Source: Sphingobium chungbukense (GTDB lineage: Bacteria; Pseudomonadota; Alphaproteobacteria; Sphingomonadales; Sphingomonadaceae). Taken from it: a stretch of 64,000 nt of DNA. A model generated the notes under the pieces. It was not told the DNA's origin, did no database searches, and saw nothing but the letters and a program-made list of their open reading frames with translations. The DNA lies in NCBI RefSeq assembly GCF_001005725.1, contig NZ_LBIC01000007.1, forward strand, positions 186,001 through 250,000. Reading direction: 5' to 3'. A program made the translations under genes and the position numbers. Of this stretch, positions 16,679 to 24,877 are shown in pieces; within the stretch, counting starts at the first letter, position 1, and each line of letters starts with the position of its first letter.

Positions 16679-18493
16679 TCAGGCTGCGAGCGGCAGACCG
16701 TCCCCTTCCTCATCCTGCCGGGGTTCGGACGCTTCGCCTTCGATCACGACGGCGTGCACCTCGGCTTCACCGGGCGTCTGCGGATCGTCGGGCTGCTCGG
16801 GTTCCAGCAGGCCCTGCAATTTGGTCCATAAATCGACCGTGGCGACGCCGCCGCGCCCGGTGTAGGCGCTCGGCGGGAACTGCATCCAGCGCGGCACCCA
16901 TCCGGTCCGCTTCTCCCATCCCATCGCGCCGTTCAGGCAGTTGAAGATGATCCCGCGCTGGACCTTGCCGGTTTCCTTGGCGTTGGCCGCCGCCACATCA
17001 GCACCGGCCACATCGGCAAGGACCGCCCCAAGGACTTCCTTGTCGCGGATAAGATCGAGCAGGGCTTCGTCAGCTTCCCAGCATTGGGCCATATCGACCT
17101 CCAGATAGCTGCCCAGAAGCTCGATCAGGGTGGTGGCCGATTGCAGCGTCTCGGCCATGGCCACGGCAAGGATCGCCAGCACCTCCTTGTCGCTGAGGGC
17201 AAGCAGCTTCACGAAGAGGGGGACGATGTGATCCCCACCGCCGACAACGGTCGGCTCCTCCTCGTCCATGCCGAGCATCGCCAGCGCCTCCCGACGAAAG
17301 AAGTCGGTCGAACCTTCCGACGGACTGCTCTCGACGCTTTCGGTGATGGCATCGGTGCGGCTGGCCTGGCTCTGCCGCTCGACCCGCCACAGGGTGGACC
17401 CGCAAATGGCATGGGCGACCATCATCCGCAGGGCGACGGACGGCGTTTCCGCCACCTTCGCCGCAACGGCGGCATGGCGATGGAGGTTCACATAGTCGAC
17501 CAGTGGCGCCGACAATTCGGGACGGGCGGGACGTCCAATCGGCTCGCCCTTCTCGATCCGCCGCGCCTCCTTCATCGTCAGATAGCCTTCATGGAAGCTG
17601 ACCCCGCCACGATTGTCGATGGCGATATAGACCCTGCCGCCCTTTCTCTTGGGCGCACGTTCATGCTCCCAGCTGTGGAAATGCTCGCCCGGTTCGAGCG
17701 TGACGACATCGCTCCAGCCCTCTTCGCGGTAACTCTCGGATTTCGCCTTGATGGCGGCGCGCTGGGCTTCCCAGAACTGATCGACATTGGCGAAATAGCT
17801 GTCCTCGCCGAACAGATCGGAAATGATCTCACCCGCATAACCTGCAAGATCAAACAGGGCCGCGCTGGTCGAGATCGACGACCCTCCGAACAGCCATTCC
17901 TTAAGCCGGAAGCCGGTCGGCGCATGGGAACCCTCATCGTCGAGCAGCGCAAGCCATTCCTTCTGCCGGGCCTTGGAGGCGAGCGTTAGATGGCGAACGG
18001 TGGTCGCATCGATCTGCTCGGCCCGATAGAGGCTGCGGATGCGGGGGAGCAGGTTGCCGAGCGCGAGAGTGCGCTTGACCTGCAAGGCCGTCAGCCCGAA
18101 GGTGTTGGAGATATCCTCCGGGGTGCGTCCTTCCTTGACGAGCCGGGTGAAGGTTTCCCAGCGCGTCACTTCATCGGGATCGAGCCGCGCGATATTCTCG
18201 ATGAGCGAGGCTTCGAGCGCGGCGGCATCATCGCCTGCCGCCATGACCGCGCAGGGCAACGGATCGCTGGCCCCGGTTTCTTCCGCCACGACGAGCGCGG
18301 CATGATAGCGCCGCTTGCCCGCGACGATCTCATAGGTTTCGGGCGACCCGTTCTGACGGACGATGAGCGGAACCAATACCCCGCGCGCCCGGATGGACGG
18401 GAGGATATTGGTGAGGTCAGGTGCCTTTTTCACGCCCCGCATATTGACGGTGGAGACAGCCAGATTGGCGATATCGATATGCTTGAGTTCCAT
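16679..18493 (-). CDS. parB: ParB-family partition / nuclease-like protein
   Basis: A 604-residue protein. The N-terminal ParB domain contains IRARGVLVPLIVRQNG, VAGKRRYHAAL and the arginine-rich box region, followed by a helix-turn-helix (TPEDISNTFGLTALQVKRTL). The remaining 350 residues are much longer than in chromosomal ParB and typical of plasmid/integrative-element ParB-like proteins. No parA is nearby, so it may act in maintenance or regulation rather than classical partition. AAGGAG precedes the ATG at 18493. Confidence 0.88.
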   Translation of the reverse strand: MELKHIDIANLAVSTVNMRGVKKAPDLTNILPSIRARGVLVPLIVRQNGSPETYEIVAGKRRYHAALVVAEETGASDPLPCAVMAAGDDAAALEASLIENIARLDPDEVTRWETFTRLVKEGRTPEDISNTFGLTALQVKRTLALGNLLPRIRSLYRAEQIDATTVRHLTLASKARQKEWLALLDDEGSHAPTGFRLKEWLFGGSSISTSAALFDLAGYAGEIISDLFGEDSYFANVDQFWEAQRAAIKAKSESYREEGWSDVVTLEPGEHFHSWEHERAPKRKGGRVYIAIDNRGGVSFHEGYLTMKEARRIEKGEPIGRPARPELSAPLVDYVNLHRHAAVAAKVAETPSVALRMMVAHAICGSTLWRVERQSQASRTDAITESVESSPSEGSTDFFRREALAMLGMDEEEPTVVGGGDHIVPLFVKLLALSDKEVLAILAVAMAETLQSATTLIELLGSYLEVDMAQCWEADEALLDLIRDKEVLGAVLADVAGADVAAANAKETGKVQRGIIFNCLNGAMGWEKRTGWVPRWMQFPPSAYTGRGGVATVDLWTKLQGLLEPEQPDDPQTPGEAEVHAVVIEGEASEPRQDEEGDGLPLAA

Positions 18494-18543
18494 GGGTATT
18501 CACTCCTTGGCTAAAACACCACCGGCCCGGCGAAAACGGGGTG

Positions 18544-18672
18544 GGCGGCAAGAGCGAACCGGCAGGCCCGCCGTCAGAGGCGGGCGGCATCCGCAAGGAC
18601 CGCAATGCAATGGAGGAGCCGGCATGCCGGCTTGCAGCCCGCCGCGGCGGGACTAAAGGGCAGCGCCGTCCA
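18544..18672 (+). repeat. Intergenic repeat A, copy 2 (upstream of parB)
   Basis: Second copy of the sequence at 16100-16235. Hairpins: 18618-18623 with 18626-18631, and 18638-18643 with 18646-18651, all Watson-Crick. The shared words GGAGGAG, CTTGC and AGGGCAGCG frame the hairpins in both copies. Its minus-strand end lies about 50 bases before the parB start. Confidence 0.6.
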
Positions 18673-18702
18673 CCGCGTTTTTGCCGCGGCCGAATTCAAC
18701 GC

Positions 18703-18836
18703 CATCGCGCGCCAGCGCGATGACCGCATCCGCGTCAGGGATCGATGCCCGAAGGGGCGAGACGGCAAGGCCGGCTCGACGGAGCGGCACGCGGAGCAGA
18801 GCCCGGCCCCACAGGGGAGACGCCCGCCCTTCCTTC
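18703..18836 (-). repeat. Intergenic repeat B, copy 1
   Basis: About 130 bases closely match 22003-22145. The core GGCTCGACGGAGCGGCACG is identical and CAGGGGAGACGCCC is shared. Copy 1 lies upstream of repeat A/parB and copy 2 lies upstream of mucR, both in the same orientation towards a minus-strand gene. Confidence 0.6.
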
Positions 18837-18960
18837 GTCCTGGGGAACCCACCACATATACCCCAGGGCAAGAAGCAAGATGGATAGGACGGATATTGAT
18901 CCGCCTACCCTCTGTGTCCCATGATGCATGGCATCAGATCGCGATCGGCGGAGGGAACTC

Positions 18961-19479
18961 ATGAGCGTGGCCATTGGATTGCTCGTCGCGGCTTTGGCAA
19001 CGCCAACGGACCTGTGGACAGGAGAAAACGGACCTGCCCGCGCCAAGGCCGTCATAGAAGAATGCCTCGGGGAAGCCGATCGCCAGCTTTCCAATCCCAG
19101 GCTTTGCGTGCCCCGCGTCGTGGACGCCTGTGAGAATGAACACGGGACCTACCAGCGGGCGATGAACGATTGCGCCACCTTCTCACGCCTGGCGTGGGAA
19201 GGCAGAAGGATGGCAGCCACGAAGCGGCTTACATCCGCGAAACAGGCCACAGCCACCCAATCTCCTGATCGGCACATTGCCCGGCTCATTGAGAGCGAGA
19301 ACCATTGGGACGCCTGGAATCGCCCCGATTGTGAAATGCAGGCGGCGTTCAGCGAGGGGGGCACATATCACCGCTTCGCCCTGGACAGCTGTCTTTCCGA
19401 CCATGCGGCGCATCGCGCCATCGAGCTTGAGGCTCTCGCCGAGGACTGGGGCAAGATTTTCGATCTCGGAAATTCATGA
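18961..19479 (+). CDS. LprI/DUF1311-like periplasmic protein (lysozyme inhibitor family)
   Basis: A 172-residue protein with a short signal sequence (MSVAIGLLVAALATPTDLW). It has paired cysteines and the DUF1311 pattern: RAMNDCATFSRLAWEGRRM, then NHWDAWNRPDCEMQAAFSEG and LDSCLSDHAAHRAIELE. Members such as LprI inhibit lysozyme at the cell surface. GGAGGG lies just upstream of the ATG at 18961, so the longer in-frame start at 18928 is rejected. It appears to be a stand-alone gene between the parB leader and the toxin-antitoxin cluster. Confidence 0.72.
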   Translation: MSVAIGLLVAALATPTDLWTGENGPARAKAVIEECLGEADRQLSNPRLCVPRVVDACENEHGTYQRAMNDCATFSRLAWEGRRMAATKRLTSAKQATATQSPDRHIARLIESENHWDAWNRPDCEMQAAFSEGGTYHRFALDSCLSDHAAHRAIELEALAEDWGKIFDLGNS

Positions 19480-19911
19480 CCGACCCACCGAGCGCGAAGG
19501 GTGGTTTTGAGCCCGGTCGGCTTTCGGGCGCGTGACTGCGACGGCTGCTAATACGCCAGGGAGGCCGCCGAACGGGCGACCAGAAAGCTCCGCAACAGCA
19601 GGACGGAAAATCCGTGACCCGAAAAAACGTTCGATCCCCCTCTTCCCCCTCCCTCCAATCGCGATAGGATGAAGGAAAGCTGCTGCGCCGGCGAAATCGG
19701 CACGGACCTCACGGTCGGAGACGCGATATCGCTGCTGCTCGTCCATTATGTTGTCGAGGACAGGGCGGACGCCATTGCCGCCGGGTTTGGGATAGAGAGA
19801 CTGCAAGGGCCAGAACCAGAAGCAAGGAGGGAATCTGGGATCAAATTCCCTCGTTGGCGCGCGATAGCGACCTCGCTGACCCTGGACCGCCGCGATTCAC
19901 TATGGCGGCGG
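19480..19911. other. Intergenic, no gene seen
   Basis: ORFs here lack start signals or family features. A 9-bp inverted repeat (19885-19893 with 19905-19913) lies over the parE stop and may slow or end that transcript, but there is no T run. Confidence 0.5.
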
Positions 19912-20280
19912 TCAGTTCCAGTCCTCTTCGCGCAAGCGATAGCGCGCCAGTTCCATTGCGTCGTAAAGGACGCGTCCAATCTCCAGGACATCGGGATTGG
20001 TAGCTCGAAAGAGGATGAAATGGCGCGGACGACGGACGGCCCCGACGTCGGTCCGTGCCCGCTCACGACTAAGGCGCAGATGCCAGGTGCGAGCATCTTT
20101 CCCCAATTCGGGGCGGTCAACCGCACCGGGCCGATCAGGCTCGGCCGCGATATCCCGGATAGCGGTGGCGAGCAGCACCTCATAACGCTCGCGCGCTGCG
20201 TCGCCGAAGCGGGCCTGCGTCCATTCCAATATGTCGATGATGTCGGCTTGCGCCGAGGCGGACAGCCGATAGCGCGCCAT
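19912..20280 (-). CDS. parE: ParE-type toxin
   Basis: A 122-residue RelE/ParE-fold toxin (MARYRLSASAQADIIDILEW, RFGDAARERYEVLL, GRVLYDAMELARYRL). ParE toxins poison DNA gyrase. The start codon abuts the parD stop with no gap, so expression is coupled. The protein is 20 residues longer than most ParE, but all core segments are present. Confidence 0.9.
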   Translation of the reverse strand: MARYRLSASAQADIIDILEWTQARFGDAARERYEVLLATAIRDIAAEPDRPGAVDRPELGKDARTWHLRLSRERARTDVGAVRRPRHFILFRATNPDVLEIGRVLYDAMELARYRLREEDWN

Positions 20281-20571
20281 TTATTGCGCCACGCGCGCCC
20301 GCTTCTTCGCTTGCCGACCCAAGCCGGCAATGAATTGGCCGAGTTGATGCTCTTCAACATCGACAAAGCGGCCTGCATCGAGGTCATCCCACCCGGTTTG
20401 CGCCGCCTTTTGCAAGGCACCGAGCCTTGCGGCGTCTTCGGCAGCGTTTCGCTCGACCAGGCGGAGGCCCTCACGCAGGACTTCGCTCGCGTTCTGGTAG
20501 CGTCCAGAGCGAACCAGCGAATCCACGAGTTCAGCCTGATGGTCGGTCAGCACCACATTGCGAGTCGGCAT
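20281..20571 (-). CDS. parD: ParD-type antitoxin
   Basis: A 96-residue ribbon-helix-helix antitoxin (RNVVLTDHQAELVDSLVRSG, YQNASEVLREGLRLVE). It neutralises the adjacent ParE and should repress the operon through the N-terminal DNA-binding fold. An inverted repeat at 20610-20626 lies upstream and is a candidate operator. It is divergent from a second, unlike parDE pair starting at 20789. Confidence 0.9.
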   Translation of the reverse strand: MPTRNVVLTDHQAELVDSLVRSGRYQNASEVLREGLRLVERNAAEDAARLGALQKAAQTGWDDLDAGRFVDVEEHQLGQFIAGLGRQAKKRARVAQ

Positions 20572-20609
20572 TTACGGTATCTCCTCCGGCAGTGAGATCA
20601 TAACATCTT

Positions 20610-20626
20610 ATGGCAGATTATGCCAA
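20610..20626. promoter_or_regulatory. Candidate ParD operator, left site
   Basis: ATGGCA-N5-TGCCAA, an imperfect palindrome about 40 bases upstream of the minus-strand parD start. The same half-sites occur at 20749-20765 before the other parDE operon. Confidence 0.5.
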
Positions 20627-20748
20627 TGGGTGCGATCTTTGATCGCCGTTGTTGGCGGTCCGACATCCTCACTCCAACCTTTTCCTCGGCCCCACGCCGG
20701 CTCTGCAAGACCGCTGGATCGGGCGGAAGAGAGTTACGATTGAACCTC

Positions 20749-20765
20749 ATGGCAATTTTTGCCAT
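20749..20765. promoter_or_regulatory. Candidate ParD operator, right site
   Basis: ATGGCA-N5-TGCCAT, a perfect palindrome with a 5-base spacer, 23 bases upstream of the parD start at 20789. It is nearly identical to the site at 20610. Confidence 0.6.
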
Positions 20766-20788
20766 AACGGGCGCTGGAGGAAATGCCG

Positions 20789-21067
20789 ATGGCGACCATG
20801 AATGTTTCCCTGCCCGATCCCCTCCGGGATTATGTGCAGAGCCGTATCGACAGCGGCCAATATGCCAGCGTCAGCGACTATGTGCGAGATCTGATCCGCC
20901 GCGACCAGACCATTGTCGCGGACGAAGAACGATGGCTGAAGGACCTTGATGCCTCTATCGAGGAAAGCCTGACAGAGATGGCAGCCGGAGGCGGGCGCGA
21001 CCTCGATGAGGTTTGCGACGAAATCATTGCCGATATTCGGGCATCCGCCGACAGCCAGCAGCATTAA
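20789..21067 (+). CDS. parD: ParD-type antitoxin (second pair)
   Basis: A 92-residue RHH antitoxin (MATMNVSLPDPLRDYVQSRI, YASVSDYVRDLIRRD). GGAGG lies 8 bases before the ATG at 20789; the ATG at 20783 is too close to it. The stop TAA shares a base with the parE ATG (TAATG), giving coupling. The sequence clearly differs from the parD at 20281, so this is not a recent duplication. Confidence 0.9.
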   Translation: MATMNVSLPDPLRDYVQSRIDSGQYASVSDYVRDLIRRDQTIVADEERWLKDLDASIEESLTEMAAGGGRDLDEVCDEIIADIRASADSQQH

Positions 21068-21363
21068 TGCAGGTTCGGTTATCAACGCAGGCCATCCGGG
21101 ATCTGCAAGCCATCAGAGAGTGGATCGCGCCAGACAATCTGGGACGAGCGGTGACTTTCATCCAGGAACTGCGCGATGTGATTGCCCGTATCGGAACAAT
21201 GCCGCACGCTTTCCCGCTGATTCCGCGCTATGAGCGGCATGGCATCCGTCGTCGCTCCTACAAGGGCTATGGCATCTTATATTCGGTGCAACCCGATCGC
21301 CTGTTCGTTCATCGCATCATTGGTCCCGGCCAGGACCATGACCGTGCCTTGCGCCTGAACTGA
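21067..21363 (+). CDS. parE: ParE-type toxin (second pair)
   Basis: A 98-residue RelE/ParE toxin (MQVRLSTQAIRDLQAIREWI, FPLIPRYERHGIRRRSYKGY, VHRIIGPGQDHDRALRL). The residue pattern and size are typical of ParE. It is translated from the TAATG junction with its antitoxin. The longer in-frame ORF from 21013 overlaps parD and lacks a binding site. Confidence 0.9.
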   Translation: MQVRLSTQAIRDLQAIREWIAPDNLGRAVTFIQELRDVIARIGTMPHAFPLIPRYERHGIRRRSYKGYGILYSVQPDRLFVHRIIGPGQDHDRALRLN

Positions 21364-21498
21364 ACGCGCAGCGGAAGATCGGGCGCGGGACGCGCGCGCT
21401 CATTCTTTGTGGTCGCATCATGTGTGCAGAAAACCCGATCCAGCGAAACGGGACGGCATGACGCGGAACCCCGGTATCTGAGGTTCCGCGCAAGCCCA

Positions 21499-21951
21499 TC
21501 AATCCTTCTTGGGCGACGCCTTCCGTCCCTTGGATCCCTGCCCCTTCCGCTTCTGACCGAGGCCGATCGTCAAGGCGAGATCGCGCCGCGTGGCAGCATA
21601 GCTTGGCGCGACCATCGGATAATCGGCGGGCAGGTTCCACTTCCGGCGATAATCGTCCGGCGTCATCTGATAGTGGGTCATCAGGTGGCGCTTGAGCATC
21701 TTGAGCTTCTTACCGTCCTCCAGACAGATTATGTGGTCGGGCTTAACCGATGAGCGGACCGGCACGGCGGGCTTCAGTTCTTCCTGCGCCGGGGCGGCGG
21801 GCGTGCCGAGACCGGAAAGCGCGCCATGCACCTGGGCGATAAGCCCCGCCACCTCGGGCACCGGCACCATATTGTTCGACAGATGCGCCGACACAATGTC
21901 CGCTGTCAGGGTGATCAGGTTATTCTGCGCTGCCAGCAATTCGTCCGTCAT
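21499..21951 (-). CDS. mucR: MucR/Ros-family transcriptional regulator
   Basis: A 150-residue zinc-finger protein starting [20 protein letters not shown]. The finger region is [20 protein letters not shown], followed by the [19 protein letters not shown] and [12 protein letters not shown] signature and a basic tail. MucR proteins bind AT-rich promoters and often silence acquired genes. GGAG lies 7 bases before the ATG at 21951. Repeat B copy 2 lies upstream. Confidence 0.93.
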   Translation of the reverse strand: MTDELLAAQNNLITLTADIVSAHLSNNMVPVPEVAGLIAQVHGALSGLGTPAAPAQEELKPAVPVRSSVKPDHIICLEDGKKLKMLKRHLMTHYQMTPDDYRRKWNLPADYPMVAPSYAATRRDLALTIGLGQKRKGQGSKGRKASPKKD

Positions 21952-22002
21952 CAAGCACTCCAAACAGGATCAATGCGGCCCCCTTGGCATATCGGCCAGC
22001 CA

Positions 22003-22145
22003 ATACCAAACCGCCATCGCCCTCGATCGCAATATCCGCGCCCGCGTCAGGAATCGTCGCCGAATGGTCGAGACGGCAAATCCGGCTCGACGGAGCGGCA
22101 CGCGGATCAGGCCCGCCCCCGCAGGGGAGACGCCCTGCTCTCCCT
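22003..22145 (-). repeat. Intergenic repeat B, copy 2 (upstream of mucR)
   Basis: Matches 18703-18836 as described there. It begins about 50 bases upstream of the mucR start, on the transcribed side, so it may be a shared leader or promoter region. Confidence 0.6.
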
Positions 22146-22259
22146 CTCTGCATGACGGGTATCAGAGCAACAGATGCCGAAGACCAGGAGGAGAAGGACC
22201 AGGTCCGAGGAACTCACATCTCCGCCACCATGCCATGAGACCGACGGACCGTTGCCGTT

Positions 22260-22472
22260 TCAGCCGGGCGAACCTTTCAGGATGAGATGGGCCGAACGCA
22301 TGTAGAGGCCCAACTCCTTGTCACTGCGCAGCAGCCGGTCCAACAGATCCTTCATGTCGGCCAGGTCCGAATCGGGCCGGAACGGTCCTTCGGGTTGCTC
22401 CCCCATGACGAGCACGCTCAAGCAGAGCGCCTTCTTGACGAGATGGAGATCGCGCTGTTCGAACAGGGCCAT
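22260..22472 (-). CDS. Hypothetical protein, 70 residues
   Basis: Starts MALFEQRDLHLVKKALCLSV and ends LYMRSAHLILKGSPG; helical, no recognisable domain. The ATG at 22472 has GGGAG 7-8 bases upstream; the longer in-frame ORF lacks this. It is a single minus-strand gene between two unassigned stretches. Function unknown. Confidence 0.55.
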   Translation of the reverse strand: MALFEQRDLHLVKKALCLSVLVMGEQPEGPFRPDSDLADMKDLLDRLLRSDKELGLYMRSAHLILKGSPG

Positions 22473-22648
22473 AAGGCTTCTCCCGGCGTGGCATGGCGAT
22501 GTAGCATGATCCGGGCCGATTGTTGATCGGCAGCTCTCGACAGACCCCCTGACGGATAGGAAATTGGGTGAAGGACGGCCGATTCGAGGACCATCAGCGG
22601 CGTCATTCCGCCCGCCCAAAACGAAGCCGCCGAACCCGAATGACAAAA

Positions 22649-22677
22649 GCCCCGCCTCCCAAGGGAAGAGGCGGGGC
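22649..22677 (-). terminator. Rho-independent terminator
   Basis: GCCCCGCCTC (22649-22658) pairs perfectly with 22668-22677 around a 9-base loop, followed on the minus strand by TTTTG. It would end a minus-strand transcript coming from 22701-23022. Confidence 0.75.
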
Positions 22678-22857
22678 CGGTTCAGAGGCGGCCATTATGC
22701 TCAGCCCGGGTCGTCCCTGCACTGGCTATTATGGACTATGACGGACGGCATAAGGCCGGACGCCTGCTTGCCGCCGTCACGACAAGATATATGTGCCTTC
22801 CCCCGGCGTCCGGGCGGGCATATGGTCCTCGCCCCACGACTCGCAGAAGAGGTCGTC

Positions 22858-23025
22858 ATGAGAACGTCCAATGACGCCGACTTGTTGTCCCAGCCGCCGC
22901 ACGAGACACGGGATGCGATAGTTCCAGACGAACGGTCTGAACTGATCACCGTCCAAAGAGAATTTCTCATTCGGCGTTACGCCCGGGCCATGGCGACGAT
23001 GCGCCCTCCTTCCATTTTCCACTGA
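22858..23025 (+). CDS. Uncertain small ORF
   Basis: 55 codons, MRTSNDADLLSQPPHETRDA and later REFLIRRYARAMATMRPP, with AGAGG about 6 bases upstream. The opposite strand has competing frames at 22777-23022 and 22701-22970, and the minus-strand terminator at 22649 would suit one of those. Third-position GC does not separate the options. At most one is real. Confidence 0.3.
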   Translation: MRTSNDADLLSQPPHETRDAIVPDERSELITVQREFLIRRYARAMATMRPPSIFH

Positions 23026-23452
23026 TCATTCAAGGCCGGCACAAGCGGCCTGGAACTCATTGCATTCCAGAAAAGTCATGCGCCGCTTCGTCAAGCCTGG
23101 GAGGCAATGGTGTCGCTATCCGGCCACCGTTACCGTGAACGACGACCCAAGGAACAGCCTGTCAGGTCAGCGGGAGGCCCGGCGGTCTCAACGGCGGTCG
23201 CTCAGCGCCATGGTCAGAGCGAACACCGACATGCCGCGGCGGCTCTCCCCTGCTGTGAAAGGTGCCAACGGTACCCCGAACCTCCCGGTCCACCTGGACT
23301 GGCCGCCTGTCCTGGCCCATAGCCGGCGGGCCAGTGCGAAAGGCTCGGCCCCGAGCCGAAATCGGCTTGGGAGCCGAAGATTGAAATTCCGGGACGCTTG
23401 CCTTGAAGCACAGCCTGCCCTATCTTACCTTCGTCTTACTTTGGAGGGCGCC
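23026..23452. other. Intergenic, no gene seen
   Basis: The in-frame extension of vapB through this stretch has no start signal. Some short palindromic words are present but there is no clear operator. A promoter for vapBC is expected near the right end. Confidence 0.5.
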
Positions 23453-23725
23453 ATGGGCGTGCAGGAACGGATTACGACCACGGTGTCGACCAAGGGACAG
23501 GTCATCTTGCCCAAGGCGATCCGGGAACAGCGGCATTGGCCGGCCGGTACGAAGCTGATCGTCGAAGAAACGCCGGAAGGCGTCCTTCTGAAACCTATGC
23601 CGATCTTCGCACCAACCGACATTGATGCCGTTTTCGGTTCGCTGCGGTCGACCAAGCCTCCATTATCCATCGATGCCATGAACGCGGTCATCGCCAGGGA
23701 AGCGAAGCGACGTGCGCGGGATTGA
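23453..23725 (+). CDS. vapB: VapB-type AbrB-fold antitoxin
   Basis: A 90-residue protein with the SpoVT/AbrB fold at the N-terminus (ITTTVSTKGQVILPKAIREQ) and a C-terminal toxin-binding tail. The ATG at 23453 follows GGAGG. It neutralises the PIN toxin encoded by the overlapping gene and should autoregulate. Confidence 0.9.
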   Translation: MGVQERITTTVSTKGQVILPKAIREQRHWPAGTKLIVEETPEGVLLKPMPIFAPTDIDAVFGSLRSTKPPLSIDAMNAVIAREAKRRARD

Positions 23726-24101
23726 TACCAATATCGTTGTACGGCTGCTGACCGCTGACGATGCGGAACAGGCGCAAGCCGCCCGACGTGCTATTGAAGG
23801 CCAGGAGATTTTTCTCGGCGTGACGGTGCTGCTGGAGGCGGAGTGGGTTTTGCGCGCGGGTTATGATTTTAAACCCGCCCAGATTGCCGGCGCCTTGCGC
23901 GGGCTCGCCGGCCTGCCGGGTATGACCATGGAGGAACCGACTCAACTGGCGCTGGCGCTGGAGTGGATGGAAGGCGGCATGGATTTCGCCGACGCCCTTC
24001 ATTTGGCGCGATCGGACCATTGCACGGAATTTCTGACCTTCGACCGCAAATTGGCCAAGCGTGCCAAGGCGCTGAACACGATGCCGGTCGTCATTCCCTG
24101 A
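23712..24101 (+). CDS. vapC: VapC-type PIN-domain ribonuclease toxin
   Basis: A 129-residue PIN protein with acidic residues in the expected places: D near the start (GIDTNIVVRLL), E in LLEAEWVL, D in DFADALHLA and D in LTFDRKLAK. Such toxins cleave tRNA or rRNA. It starts with GTG inside the last codons of vapB (14-base overlap). A bidirectional terminator follows at 24139. Confidence 0.92.
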   Translation: MRGIDTNIVVRLLTADDAEQAQAARRAIEGQEIFLGVTVLLEAEWVLRAGYDFKPAQIAGALRGLAGLPGMTMEEPTQLALALEWMEGGMDFADALHLARSDHCTEFLTFDRKLAKRAKALNTMPVVIP

Positions 24102-24138
24102 TTCTCCATCTGGCGATCGGCATTCCCCCGAGGTTCCG

Positions 24139-24171
24139 AATGGGGTGCTTCCATGACGGAAGCGCCCCATT
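24139..24171. terminator. Bidirectional terminator between vapC and the methyltransferase gene
   Basis: 14-bp stem (24139-24152 with 24158-24171, one G.U pair on the plus strand) and a 5-base loop ATGAC. It lies between the stops of two convergent genes. Confidence 0.7.
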
Positions 24172-24178
24172 TCATAAA

Positions 24179-24877
24179 TCAGGACAAGAGCCCCATGCGA
24201 CTGCTCGCTGTGCGGAAATGCTCGCCGTCCAGTTCGACGCCAAGAAAAGCACGCCCACATGTCCGAGCCGCTTCCAGCGTCGATCCCGAGCCGCAAAAGG
24301 GATCAAGCACAATGTCGCCAGGCGCGCTGAATGTCTCGACCAATGGCCGCAAAATTTCCACCGGCTTCTCGGTGGGATGGCGCCTGTTGCCGGTATAACG
24401 CGGCCAGTCGATCACGTCAGGCAAAGCATGCGCCGGCTGCGCCGGCCGCCCCTTCGCCAGCAGGAAAGCCTGCTCATGCTCGTAGCGCAGGAAGCGCGTC
24501 GATGAGGCGTAATGTTTGCGGAAGACGATATGACCGACCGGGACAAGCCCGACCGAACGCCAGGCCAGCACAAATTTTTCGACCGCACTCCAGCCGTAGA
24601 AACTGATGGCAAAGCTGCCTGGCCTCATCACGCGCGCGATCTCGGCAAAGGCTGGACGAAGCCAATCGGAATGATCGTCATTGGCGACCGTGCGCCCGTC
24701 ACGCGAACGGCATCGGCAGATATAGGGCGGATCGGTCAGGACAAGATCGACCGCGCCATTGGGCAGCGCTCTCAATTTTTCGATACAGTTGCCATGAGCA
24801 ATACGGTTGCGGGGAATGGGCCACCTCTTGGCCTGAGAATCGGTTGATGGCGCCTTCTCATGCGGTGTCTTTTCCAT
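24179..24877 (-). CDS. Orphan N6-adenine/N4-cytosine DNA methyltransferase
   Basis: A 232-residue amino-methyltransferase with catalytic DPPY (residues 49-52) before the SAM-binding DPFCGSGST segment near the C-terminus, the order of beta-class enzymes. No restriction endonuclease gene is adjacent. Orphan methyltransferases on mobile elements commonly protect incoming DNA or modulate expression. CAGGAG precedes the ATG. Target sequence cannot be read from the protein. Confidence 0.9.
   Translation of the reverse strand: MEKTPHEKAPSTDSQAKRWPIPRNRIAHGNCIEKLRALPNGAVDLVLTDPPYICRCRSRDGRTVANDDHSDWLRPAFAEIARVMRPGSFAISFYGWSAVEKFVLAWRSVGLVPVGHIVFRKHYASSTRFLRYEHEQAFLLAKGRPAQPAHALPDVIDWPRYTGNRRHPTEKPVEILRPLVETFSAPGDIVLDPFCGSGSTLEAARTCGRAFLGVELDGEHFRTASSRMGLLS

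Noticed and set aside
22701-23022. Minus-strand ORFs of 81 and 89 codons
   Set aside because: They overlap each other and a plus-strand ORF; no start signal or family resolves them, so none is called with confidence.
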